This document shows, piece by piece, positions 1 to 5,690 of a stretch of 6,189 bases of DNA. How positions within the stretch are numbered: the stretch's first letter is position 1; the number at the start of each line of letters is the position of its first letter. The notes below the pieces were generated by a model. It had not been told where the DNA came from. It saw only the letters and a list, made by a program, of their open reading frames with translations, and did no database searches. The position numbers and the translations under genes are program-made. Source of the DNA: an uncultured Collinsella sp. GTDB lineage: Bacteria > Actinomycetota > Coriobacteriia > Coriobacteriales > Coriobacteriaceae. The DNA is taken from assembly GCA_900754385.1 (NCBI GenBank), contig CAAECP010000128.1, positions 1 through 6,189 of the forward strand. The letters run 5' to 3'.

Positions 1-1
1 A

Positions 2-36
2 GGCGGGGCCGCAGGAGATAATCCTGCGGCCCCGCC
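2..36. terminator. strong GC-rich hairpin, possible terminator
   Basis: A perfect 15-bp stem (2-16 with 22-36) encloses a 5-base loop (gataa). On the plus strand it is followed only by GCTTTATG, a weak U-run. On the minus strand the tail lies beyond the window edge, so a U-run cannot be judged. It could end the signalling operon (minus strand), a convergent plus-strand gene to the left, or both. The stem is seen directly; the terminator role is inferred. Confidence 0.5.
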
Positions 37-71
37 GCTTTATGCCGACAGCACTGCACATACAAGCAGGC

Positions 72-104
72 CGCCCGCCGTTTTTAGATGCGAAACGGCG
101 GGCG
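72..104 (-). terminator. hairpin just downstream of the response regulator
   Basis: A perfect 12-bp stem (72-83 with 93-104) encloses a 9-base loop, starting about 40 bases after the response regulator stop codon. The arms end in TTT/AAA next to the loop, and no U-run follows the stem on either strand, so it is not a textbook intrinsic terminator. It may stabilise the 3' end of the operon mRNA or assist termination together with the second hairpin at 2-36. Confidence 0.4.
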
Positions 105-141
105 ACCTATCTTTGGCGTTGGAGCACGGGCGGCGCACCGA

Positions 142-765
142 CTACGGGCGCTCCATATTGGGGACGATACTGCCTTCGGTCACCGCATGCACGGCAAGAC
201 GCATGATGTTGTCGTAGCCAGTCTTGCTCAGGATCTCCGAAATGCGGCGCTTGATGGTGCCCTCGCTCATAAACAGCTCGGCCGCAATCTCGCGACGGCT
301 CTTGCCCTCGCAGGCGAGGCGCAAAATCGACAGCTCGACATCGTCGAGTGCCGCCGCGCCCGAAAAAATGCTTTCGGGCGGCTTGGGAAACGTGCAATAG
401 CCCGCCAGCGTGGAGCGCATCACAGCGAACAGCTCGTCGATACCGACGTTCTTGTACACAAAGCTATCGACGCCCGCCTCGCGAGCCTGATCGACAAAGG
501 TGATCTCGGGCATGCCCGTCATGATAATGATGCGACACTCGGGCAGCTGTTCCTTGATACGTGCCGCCGCCACGATGCCGTTTGAATCGTGTTCGGTGCA
601 CACGTCCATCAGTATCATGTCCGGGCGCTCCTTGAGCGCGACACCCAAGGCCTCGGAGGCATCGGCGATCGCGGCGACGACGGTCATATCGGGCTGGTCG
701 CCAACGGAGCGTGCCAGGCTTTCGCGCAAAATGGCCTGGTCTTCGACAATTAACACGCGGATCAT
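142..765 (-). CDS. LuxR/NarL-family DNA-binding response regulator
   Basis: This 207-residue protein is the output regulator of the operon. The receiver domain (about residues 1-122) shows the acidic pocket E8-D9, the phospho-acceptor D54 in ILMDVC, the switch threonine T83 in IIMTG and the conserved lysine K105 in VYKN. The GerE/LuxR helix-turn-helix follows (about 138-198), with the IAAELFMSEGTIKRRISEIL core typical of the family. Domain order and length are normal for NarL-type regulators. The ATG start is well supported: an AAGGAGA Shine-Dalgarno at 771-777 lies 5 bases upstream, inside the last codons of the kinase gene. The start overlaps the kinase stop as ATGA, which implies translational coupling. 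The kinase encoded directly upstream is the expected phosphodonor. DNA targets cannot be read from this window. Family call is firm; the regulated process is unknown. Confidence 0.95.
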   Translation of the reverse strand: MIRVLIVEDQAILRESLARSVGDQPDMTVVAAIADASEALGVALKERPDMILMDVCTEHDSNGIVAAARIKEQLPECRIIIMTGMPEITFVDQAREAGVDSFVYKNVGIDELFAVMRSTLAGYCTFPKPPESIFSGAAALDDVELSILRLACEGKSRREIAAELFMSEGTIKRRISEILSKTGYDNIMRLAVHAVTEGSIVPNMERP

Positions 766-2261
766 GAGTTTCTCCTTTGGGACGTGTCGTTGGCGTTAAG
801 CGGAATGGATACCGTAAGCGTAAAGGGCGGGGCAGCATGGACCTCTAGGCTGCCACCCAGATCTTGCGCGACATGCCTCATACCTGGGATACCCGTTCCC
901 TCGCGATACGATACGGGGGCCGGGGACCCGTCGTTAGAAATCGTCATGCGCGCGACGGCTACAGCATCCGCCCCCTCCTGCCACAGACGCACGTGGATCC
1001 GATGCGCCTGCGCATGCTTGGTGGCATTGGTCGATGCCTCACGAATAATCTGCAAAAATGCGACGGCGACACGCACGTCCTCGGGCAGCGTGCCCTCAAC
1101 ATCGATTTGCACACTCACCAGGCCAAAAGCATGGACGATATCACCCAGCTGCTCTGCAGGCTCGCCGGCACCGGCACTGCGCAAATCGGCGGCAATTGAG
1201 CGTAGCAACGGGTCAATCTGCTCGAACGACTCATCGTCCAGACGCCCCTCCTCCAAATAGCGATGAAGAATGGACAGACGCTGCCCGATTACATCGTGAA
1301 CGCGGGCACGCATACGTAGGTAGACCGCATTGTCGGCAACCTTTTTAACCTCTTCGATCTGGGCCTGGAGCTCTTGGCCCGCAAGCTCAAGCAGGTGGTT
1401 GGCTTGCGCCAGGCGGTCGTGGGCATGCGCATACTCCGTCACGTCCAGGCCGACGACGCGCTCGAACGGACGGCCCGAGACCGTAACGGAGTCACGCACG
1501 AACAGACGAATCTCGGAAGGAGAGATCTCGACCACGGCGCGATCCCTGCCAAAGCGATCAAGGTCGATATGGGCGCGATTAGCGCTGCTTTCGGGCATTT
1601 GCATGCTAAGTTTGCGCAGGTCGTTCCATGTGCTGCTCATGTCACACAGATCGGTAGGCATATGAAGCTCCACCAGGTTTTTACGCATGCAGCGGTTCAT
1701 GAGCAGCGGACGGCCCCTCGGGTCCAGATACAGGATGCCCACGGGAATCACGTTGATGGTTTCAATCGTCGAGAATGCGGTGATATCCTCCTGGCGGTTA
1801 CGGACGTCCATCAAGAGCGCAGCGATGGTACGGAACAGGAAGAACGCTCCCTCTGCGATAAGGACAACGGTCCACGCCGAGCCCATGGCAAAAACCACCG
1901 GCGGTGTAACAGCGGCAACAAGCAGAAGCTCGACCAGCATGACGGGGCGACGATAGTGCACCATAAGCAGCACGCCATAGGCAAAAATCGCGGCATTGAG
2001 CCACAACGCTCCGCCCATTGCCCTGGCGCAAACGTCAAGCGGCGCCACCAGATGCGAGCCAGACGACGCGAACAGGATAAGCGCCGAAATCATCAGGTGA
2101 AGCACAAGGCTCGCCTCGTAGGCGCAAATCACCTTTCGGTTATAGGACGAGCGGCGCGATGCGATGAGCGGGACGTGAATCGTCTGCAGACACGCAGCCA
2201 GGGCAAAGACAACATCGAGCGCAACGATTTGGGGAAGGATGAGCGAAATCTGCATCGTCAC
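762..2261 (-). CDS. membrane sensor histidine kinase (HisKA_3-like, with HATPase domain)
   Basis: A 499-residue kinase predicted to autophosphorylate on histidine and phosphorylate the adjacent LuxR-type regulator. The N-terminal half is hydrophobic, with five or six membrane segments (about 8-33, 46-67, 82-103, 107-126, 128-150). A PAS-like region follows (about 163-275; VGILYLDPRGRPLLMN), then a coiled coil (about 278-315). The phospho-acceptor is H322 in RARVHDVIGQRLSIL, the HD..G..L pattern of NarX/DesK-type kinases. The ATPase domain is complete: N-box REASTNATKHA (N412), G1 box NDG (443-445), G2 box GTGIPGM (455-461) and a late GG (469-470). The start is GTG at 2261: GAGGG at 2269-2273 gives a 7-base spacer, whereas the ATG two codons later would have 13. 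GTG overlaps the upstream stop as GTGA, so translation is probably coupled. The input signal is unknown; no extracellular ligand domain is visible. Confidence 0.93.
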   Translation of the reverse strand: MTMQISLILPQIVALDVVFALAACLQTIHVPLIASRRSSYNRKVICAYEASLVLHLMISALILFASSGSHLVAPLDVCARAMGGALWLNAAIFAYGVLLMVHYRRPVMLVELLLVAAVTPPVVFAMGSAWTVVLIAEGAFFLFRTIAALLMDVRNRQEDITAFSTIETINVIPVGILYLDPRGRPLLMNRCMRKNLVELHMPTDLCDMSSTWNDLRKLSMQMPESSANRAHIDLDRFGRDRAVVEISPSEIRLFVRDSVTVSGRPFERVVGLDVTEYAHAHDRLAQANHLLELAGQELQAQIEEVKKVADNAVYLRMRARVHDVIGQRLSILHRYLEEGRLDDESFEQIDPLLRSIAADLRSAGAGEPAEQLGDIVHAFGLVSVQIDVEGTLPEDVRVAVAFLQIIREASTNATKHAQAHRIHVRLWQEGADAVAVARMTISNDGSPAPVSYREGTGIPGMRHVAQDLGGSLEVHAAPPFTLTVSIPLNANDTSQRRNS

Positions 2262-4057
2262 TCACCCGCCCTCGGCATCAAGACGATCATGCGCAGCTGG
2301 CCGGGCTCACCCTCAAGGCGGTATGCCACGTTGCGCCCTTGCAGAGCGCTTTCGAGCTCTTGCGCAGCGGGCGTCTGCGAAAGATCTTCATCATCGTTGG
2401 AAAAAAGCGTGGCGCGCAGCTCGACACTGCATCGGTCATGGTCGCCCAAGTGATACATAAGCGCCGGATGGTCGGTGGTGTAGGCAAAAAACGCAAAGTC
2501 ATACACGCAGTCGTACAGGGCGCTTACCGTACTGGCGTGCAACGGGCGCCGTATGGCGATAATCGAGGCGCAATCGATATCGATGGTGCGCAGGTCGCTT
2601 GCGAGCTCGTTGGCAATGAGCTGAATGCGGTCGCGATCAAAACCGCTCTCCCCGTGCTGTGCCAACGTGAGCGACCCCTTGCGCTTGCAATAGGCGACGA
2701 GCATCTTGGCGCGCTGCAGCATGCGGTAACGCTCGTGCGAAGACGCTTCGTCGGTCAACGACGGCAGCGAGCTCAGCAGGTCGTACATCCCTTCGAGCGC
2801 ACGGGCAAGCGCCTGGTCTACGTCTTGGACCAGCAAGGTCTCGGCCTCTTGGTCTGCCAAATGCGTCTTAAGGTCGTAGTCGGCGGCGAGTAGCTCGTTT
2901 TGACGCTGCAGCTCCATGCGACGATGCGCCAGTTCACGGTTAAGCTCGTTGAGCTCCGACACGTCTTGGGCAAGCAGGGCCGATCCGCCCAGCAGTGGAA
3001 AGGCACGGTACATCACATCGGGATCGGACGCCACGGCAAAGGCGTGGGCGCGGCCGTGCTCCTGGGTCCGCAACTCCTCGTGCACGCCCACCGGCATTGG
3101 CTTTGAAACTGGCGTGGCATAGACTTCCTGCAGGTCGCGCGTTAGAACTTTGAGGTCGAGCGGCAAGGTGTCGAAAATGCCGGCGATGTCGTGATACGAC
3201 GGAATGACACCACAATCGAGACAGATTTCCATCGCCACCACGCACAGGACGCAATAGACGAGCGAAAAGTTGAGCCTCCATGCCCAGGGCACGCGCAACG
3301 CATACGAGATGGCAAAGAATGCGCCACCCAGCAGTACGAGCGCCGCCGTGCCCGAGAAACGCTGAATGCGAAAGGACGAGGACCGACCAACCAGGATAAA
3401 AAAGGCCACAAAGTTAAAGGCCGTCCACACGAGGACGGCGAAATAACCCCAGCCGTACGTGTAATCGTTGCTCCAGGTGTCGCTTGTACGGTCAAAGCGA
3501 AAGACCTGCTGGTGAAAATCGTTGGTGAGCACAAATCCGATAAGCAGGATGGCCACAATCCACAGCGCAGCGCAGTAGCGGCGACCCAGACGGTGTTGCT
3601 CCAGGCCCGCAAGGCGCAGGCCACACAACTGGTAGAGCAGCGGAATGAGCGTCATGGGCACGTAGTACAGGTACCACAGCACAGTGGCATAGAACGGCGT
3701 GAACGACTTGTACTTGAGAATGACTTCGATCATCCAAAGGGCGCAGATGGTGGCGATGGCAACAAGGCGGCGGCGCAACACATAGTCCAAACAGCGCAGA
3801 TAGACCGATACGCCCCAGATCGAAAATATAATTGCGGCGACAAGCAGCGGGAGAGAGCTCGAATGGACGAGCGCATCCACGACCTCTCCGGACACCTCGC
3901 TATAGGAGGGCACGGCGTTAGATAGTTTGGGGTCGAAGGCGAACAGCGCCGGCAAGACTGCCAAAAGCATGAGGAACAGCGCGGCGATGGCGCCGGCGAT
4001 AGCGAAGACGCGGTGACGGTACGCCTGGTGTGTTATGCCAACAAGGAATCGCGGCAT
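2258..4057 (-). CDS. 7TM sensor protein with degenerate histidine-kinase-like C-terminus
   Basis: A 599-residue membrane protein, first gene of the signalling operon. Residues 17-281 hold seven or eight hydrophobic segments; LTNDFHQQVF (177-186) matches the hallmark of the HisKA_7TM sensor domain. A loosely PAS-like stretch (about 300-366) leads to a coiled coil (about 366-412; SELNELNREL) and a tail resembling DHp plus ATPase folds. In that tail I see no H-D/E phospho-acceptor motif, no N-box asparagine (the equivalent helix reads SALYDCVYDFAFFAY) and no DxGxG or GxG box. It is therefore probably not a kinase; I infer an accessory sensor for the neighbouring kinase. The start is uncertain: I chose the ATG at 4057, which puts 16 residues before the first membrane segment but has only a weak AGG 9 bases upstream. 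An in-frame ATG at 4141 (627 residues) is possible. A GTG at 4285 lies in the loop of a palindrome and is unlikely. The stop overlaps the kinase start by 4 bases. Confidence 0.85.
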   Translation of the reverse strand: MPRFLVGITHQAYRHRVFAIAGAIAALFLMLLAVLPALFAFDPKLSNAVPSYSEVSGEVVDALVHSSSLPLLVAAIIFSIWGVSVYLRCLDYVLRRRLVAIATICALWMIEVILKYKSFTPFYATVLWYLYYVPMTLIPLLYQLCGLRLAGLEQHRLGRRYCAALWIVAILLIGFVLTNDFHQQVFRFDRTSDTWSNDYTYGWGYFAVLVWTAFNFVAFFILVGRSSSFRIQRFSGTAALVLLGGAFFAISYALRVPWAWRLNFSLVYCVLCVVAMEICLDCGVIPSYHDIAGIFDTLPLDLKVLTRDLQEVYATPVSKPMPVGVHEELRTQEHGRAHAFAVASDPDVMYRAFPLLGGSALLAQDVSELNELNRELAHRRMELQRQNELLAADYDLKTHLADQEAETLLVQDVDQALARALEGMYDLLSSLPSLTDEASSHERYRMLQRAKMLVAYCKRKGSLTLAQHGESGFDRDRIQLIANELASDLRTIDIDCASIIAIRRPLHASTVSALYDCVYDFAFFAYTTDHPALMYHLGDHDRCSVELRATLFSNDDEDLSQTPAAQELESALQGRNVAYRLEGEPGQLRMIVLMPRAGE

Positions 4058-4150
4058 GGCGAAGAGCCTGCCGCCCCTGGGATCCGCCACGGGTGCGGAT
4101 CGGGCGGCCGCGTGGCCGATATGTCGCTCGCGGGTGCCCATAGTGCTTTT

Positions 4151-4156
4151 AGTGTA
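4151..4156 (-). promoter_or_regulatory. weak -10-like box before the sensor gene
   Basis: The minus strand reads TACACT here, matching the -10 consensus at 4 of 6 positions. No convincing -35 lies 16-18 bases upstream. If used, transcription would begin about 4141-4145. That would make an ATG start at 4141 nearly leaderless, or give a leader of about 90 bases to the ATG at 4057. Weak evidence, recorded because the signalling operon must have a promoter in this gap or read through from DUF4867. Confidence 0.2.
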
Positions 4157-4200
4157 CCGACAGGCAGGCTCAAAATGCGGGCCACATGTCCCAAAATCCG

Positions 4201-4235
4201 CAGACGGCAAGGCGCCCGGCAGCCTCCCCCGTCTG
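4201..4235 (-). terminator. imperfect hairpin with short T-run, possible weak terminator
   Basis: A 7-bp outer stem (CAGACGG at 4201-4207 with CCGTCTG at 4229-4235) and a 4-bp inner stem (4210-4213 with 4222-4225) form a bulged hairpin. On the minus strand it is followed by CGGATTTTGGG, so a T4 run starts 4 bases after the stem. It lies about 75 bases downstream of the DUF4867 stop and could partly terminate that transcript before the signalling operon. The stem is interrupted and the T-run is short and displaced. Confidence 0.3.
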
Positions 4236-4255
4236 GCACTTCCCGATATCCGCCC

Positions 4256-4304
4256 GCCCCAAACCACCGCAAAGGGGACAGGCACCTTTGTGGTGGTTTG
4301 GGGC
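4256..4304. repeat. 49-base intergenic palindrome with GGGGACAGGCACC centre
   Basis: Two 20-base arms (4256-4275 and 4285-4304) are complementary except for one position, which would be a G-U pair in plus-strand RNA. The 9-base loop reads GGACAGGCA. The palindrome begins 6 bases after the DUF4867 stop codon. No T-run follows on the minus strand (it continues GGCGGGCGGATAT), so a simple terminator is unlikely. A GC-rich hairpin with AAAGG/CCTTT flanking GGGACAGGC resembles REP-type elements that are mobilised or maintained by REP-associated (Y1) transposases. That assignment is inference from form; multiple genomic copies would be the proof. Confidence 0.7.
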
Positions 4305-4310
4305 GATGCG

Positions 4311-4955
4311 CTAGTCCACGGTGATGTCGAGGTTCTTGCCGATGAGGCCTACGTAGCCGCCCTCGGCAGCCTTGGGGCTGTCAGCATGGCAGAGAACCCA
4401 CTTGTCGGCCTTCCAATAGCAGTAGCTGTCGCCGGCCGTGGGCATGTCGGCCGCAGCCTCGGGGCGCGGACCGTTGGTGCCGGCGGGCAGCGCCACCATC
4501 ACCTGGAAGCCGCCGTCGTCGACCATGCACGGCGTGTAGTGGAGCGTGGTGTTGAAAACCTCAACAAGCGTGCCGGCCGGCACGCGGAACGCCTTGACGC
4601 ACGCGGTGTCGAGCTTGCCGTCCTCGATCTCCCAGCGATGCGCCACGAGCAGGATAAAGTCGCGGGCGCCCAGGTTAAACTCGCTGGCGCGGTGATACTC
4701 CAGGCAGTTGAGCTGCGTGTTGTGGCCGTTGCACCAGCCAAGCTGGAAGGGACGACCACCAAACATGAGAAAGCCAAGCTTGTCGGCATCCTTGACGCCC
4801 TCGAGCTCCGGCGCGCTTGCTACGTACTTGCTGCCCTCGGGAATGGGCGTGGCTGAGAGCGCCTCGAGCACGGGCGACGTGAGCTCGGACGGAACGTCAT
4901 CCCAAACGTTGCCATAGGATTTGAACTCGGGATCGTTGACAGAGTAGATATGCAT
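4311..4955 (-). CDS. DUF4867 family protein, cupin-like
   Basis: A 214-residue soluble protein recognised as DUF4867 family by its conserved order of segments: IPEGSKYVASAPELE (38-52), LGWCNGHNTQLNCLEYHRAS (72-91), FRVPAGTLVEVF (123-134), TTLHYTPC (136-143) and LPAGTN (156-161). The pattern ExHxxxE (E86, H88, E92) followed by the PAG turn (126-128) and H139 resembles the two metal-binding cupin motifs, with Glu in place of the first His. I infer a metal-dependent sugar- or small-acid-acting enzyme, but the family's reaction is not established here. Start: the ATG at 4955 has AGGAG at 4961-4965 with a 5-base spacer. A GTG two codons upstream (4961) overlaps that ribosome site and is rejected. 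It seems monocistronic, with the luxS terminator upstream and hairpins downstream. No signal peptide or membrane segment. Confidence 0.85.
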   Translation of the reverse strand: MHIYSVNDPEFKSYGNVWDDVPSELTSPVLEALSATPIPEGSKYVASAPELEGVKDADKLGFLMFGGRPFQLGWCNGHNTQLNCLEYHRASEFNLGARDFILLVAHRWEIEDGKLDTACVKAFRVPAGTLVEVFNTTLHYTPCMVDDGGFQVMVALPAGTNGPRPEAAADMPTAGDSYCYWKADKWVLCHADSPKAAEGGYVGLIGKNLDITVD

Positions 4956-4964
4956 GTTCACTCC

Positions 4965-4990
4965 TGTTCGTAAATGTGACTATACGAACA
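4965..4990 (-). promoter_or_regulatory. putative promoter/operator of the DUF4867 gene
   Basis: A perfect 8-bp inverted repeat, TGTTCGTA (4965-4972) and TACGAACA (4983-4990), has a 10-base spacer. It overlaps a -10-like TATAGT on the minus strand (complement of 4979-4984; 5 of 6 matches) and the expected transcription start near 4972. A second short palindrome, TTCTAGAA (4991-4998), abuts it on the -35 side, and no good -35 hexamer is present. Position and symmetry suit an operator for a dimeric repressor, or an activator-dependent promoter. The region is clearly more AT-rich than its surroundings. Function is inferred. Confidence 0.45.
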
Positions 4991-5039
4991 TTCTAGAACA
5001 AACACGAGCGATTTTGAACGCTCGCCCCGACCAATCAAC

Positions 5040-5070
5040 AAAAAGGCGCCCCCGCATAAGCGAAGGCGCC
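5040..5070 (-). terminator. intrinsic terminator of luxS
   Basis: On the minus strand an 11-bp stem (5060-5070 with 5045-5055, including two U-G pairs, GGCGCC at its base) closes a 4-base loop (TTAT) and is followed by TTTTTG (5044-5039). It begins about 30 bases after the luxS stop codon. Stem, tight loop and U-run are all present, the most convincing terminator in the window. It should isolate luxS transcription from the DUF4867 gene. Confidence 0.85.
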
Positions 5071-5099
5071 CAATGCGCGCGTTTTGGGCGATAAAGCTC

Positions 5100-5588
5100 T
5101 TACGCCTGCTGATAGTGCAGGTGCTTCTCGTCGATATCGGCCAGGTCGCGGTCGAGGTAGCGGCGCGCGAGCCAGTTTGCCATGGGGAGGTTCTGGTCCA
5201 GGTAGTTACCGCACTCCTCGGGAGCGGCACCGGGGACATCGCCCTCAAAGCCGGCGACAAACTCGAACAGCTCACGCACGAGCGGCAGAATCTCCTCGCT
5301 CGTCACCTCGCCAAACACGACGAGGTAAAAGCCCGTGCGGCAGCCCATGGGGCCAAAGTAGACAATGCGGCTCGACCACTCGGCATGATTGCGAAGGAAC
5401 GTCGCACCCAGGTGCTCGATGGTGTGGCACTCGGCCGTGTTCATGACCGGCTCCTTGTTGGGCGTGGTCAGGCGCAGGTCAAACGTGGTGACGGCGGCAC
5501 CGGTCGCCGGATCGCGGTCGATGCGGCTCACATACACGCCGGGCTCAAGCAGCAGATGATCAACGGAAAAGCTGGCGATGCGCTCCAT
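5100..5588 (-). CDS. luxS: S-ribosylhomocysteine lyase (LuxS, AI-2 synthesis)
   Basis: LuxS cleaves S-ribosylhomocysteine to homocysteine and 4,5-dihydroxy-2,3-pentanedione, the precursor of autoinducer-2, in the cytosol as part of the activated methyl cycle. The 162-residue length is normal. The family signature is intact: FDLRLTTPNKEPVMNTAE (36-53), the metal ligands H55 and H59 in HTIEHLGATFLRNH, catalytic E58, catalytic C83 in FGPMGCRTGFYL, and the third ligand C126 in PEECGNYLDQNLPMA. The C-terminus (DIDEKHLHYQQA) is the variable part. The ATG start has AGAGGA at 5595-5600 with a 6-base spacer and begins with the canonical MERIASFSVDHL. A promoter sits in the palindrome upstream and an intrinsic terminator follows, so it is probably transcribed alone. 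No SAH nucleosidase (mtnN/pfs) or methionine gene is in the window. Confidence 0.98.
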   Translation of the reverse strand: MERIASFSVDHLLLEPGVYVSRIDRDPATGAAVTTFDLRLTTPNKEPVMNTAECHTIEHLGATFLRNHAEWSSRIVYFGPMGCRTGFYLVVFGEVTSEEILPLVRELFEFVAGFEGDVPGAAPEECGNYLDQNLPMANWLARRYLDRDLADIDEKHLHYQQA

Positions 5589-5611
5589 GGCAGATCCTCT
5601 CGATAGTCAAA

Positions 5612-5681
5612 TTGGGACGGGGCTCTTTTAGCTGGTTCGATTGGTCGCACCAATCATACCAGTCAAAAAGCCCCGTCCCAA
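5612..5681. repeat. 70-base interrupted palindrome between nucleoside hydrolase and luxS
   Basis: Outer arms TTGGGACGGGGC (5612-5623) and GCCCCGTCCCAA (5670-5681) pair perfectly over 12 bp. Further in, TTTT/AAAA, CTGGT/ACCAG (5632-5636 with 5658-5662) and GATTGGT/ACCAATC (5639-5645 with 5649-5655) also pair around a 3-base loop. The whole spacer can thus fold as one long, bulged hairpin. It starts 10 bases after the nucleoside hydrolase stop and could terminate that gene; the minus-strand tail is AATTTG, a short U-run. It also carries the luxS promoter. Size and position suit an intergenic repeat family, which needs genome comparison to show. Confidence 0.65.
5653..5681 (-). promoter_or_regulatory. 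luxS: candidate luxS promoter with extended -10
   Basis: On the minus strand TTGGGA (5681-5676; 4 of 6 matches to the -35 consensus) is followed after 17 bases by TATGAT (5658-5653; 5 of 6 matches to the -10). The -10 is preceded by TGG, giving the extended form TGGTATGAT. Transcription would start near 5646, leaving a leader of about 58 bases to the luxS ATG. The leader contains the second half of the palindrome, so only its proximal arm would be lost from the transcript. Hexamers and spacing are seen; use in the cell is inferred. Confidence 0.5.
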
Positions 5682-5690
5682 AAAGACAAC

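Noticed and set aside
1374..2453. A 359-codon open frame on the plus strand opposite the kinase gene.
   Set aside because: It lies antisense to well-supported coding sequence, crosses the boundary of two coupled genes, and its translation is low-complexity and rich in His, Arg and Gln with no family motifs; typical of antisense frames in GC-rich DNA.
3191..3925. A 244-codon plus-strand open frame opposite the 7TM sensor.
   Set aside because: Very hydrophilic, charge-rich complement of membrane-segment codons, with no ribosome site or recognisable domain.
4159..4284. GACAGGCA occurring twice (4159-4166 and 4277-4284) as a direct repeat.
   Set aside because: An 8-mer match in GC-rich DNA is compatible with chance and no further flanking similarity is seen.
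4283..4285. GTG as start of the 7TM sensor gene (675 residues).
   Set aside because: It lies in the palindrome loop with no ribosome site, and would add about 76 residues of Arg/Gly/Pro-rich sequence before the first membrane segment, unlike 7TM sensors.
4035..4856. A 273-codon plus-strand open frame across the intergenic palindrome and DUF4867.
   Set aside because: It reads through the palindrome and antisense to DUF4867, whose family motifs are clear on the minus strand.
4985..5000. CGAACATTCTAGAACA as a LexA/SOS box.
   Set aside because: The first half fits CGAAC but the second half lacks the required GTTCG, and a cupin-like gene is not a typical SOS target.
5589..5690. A SAM- or SAH-type riboswitch in the luxS leader.
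   Set aside because: The predicted leader is only about 58 bases, and I see none of the conserved riboswitch cores; the structure is explained by a simple palindrome.
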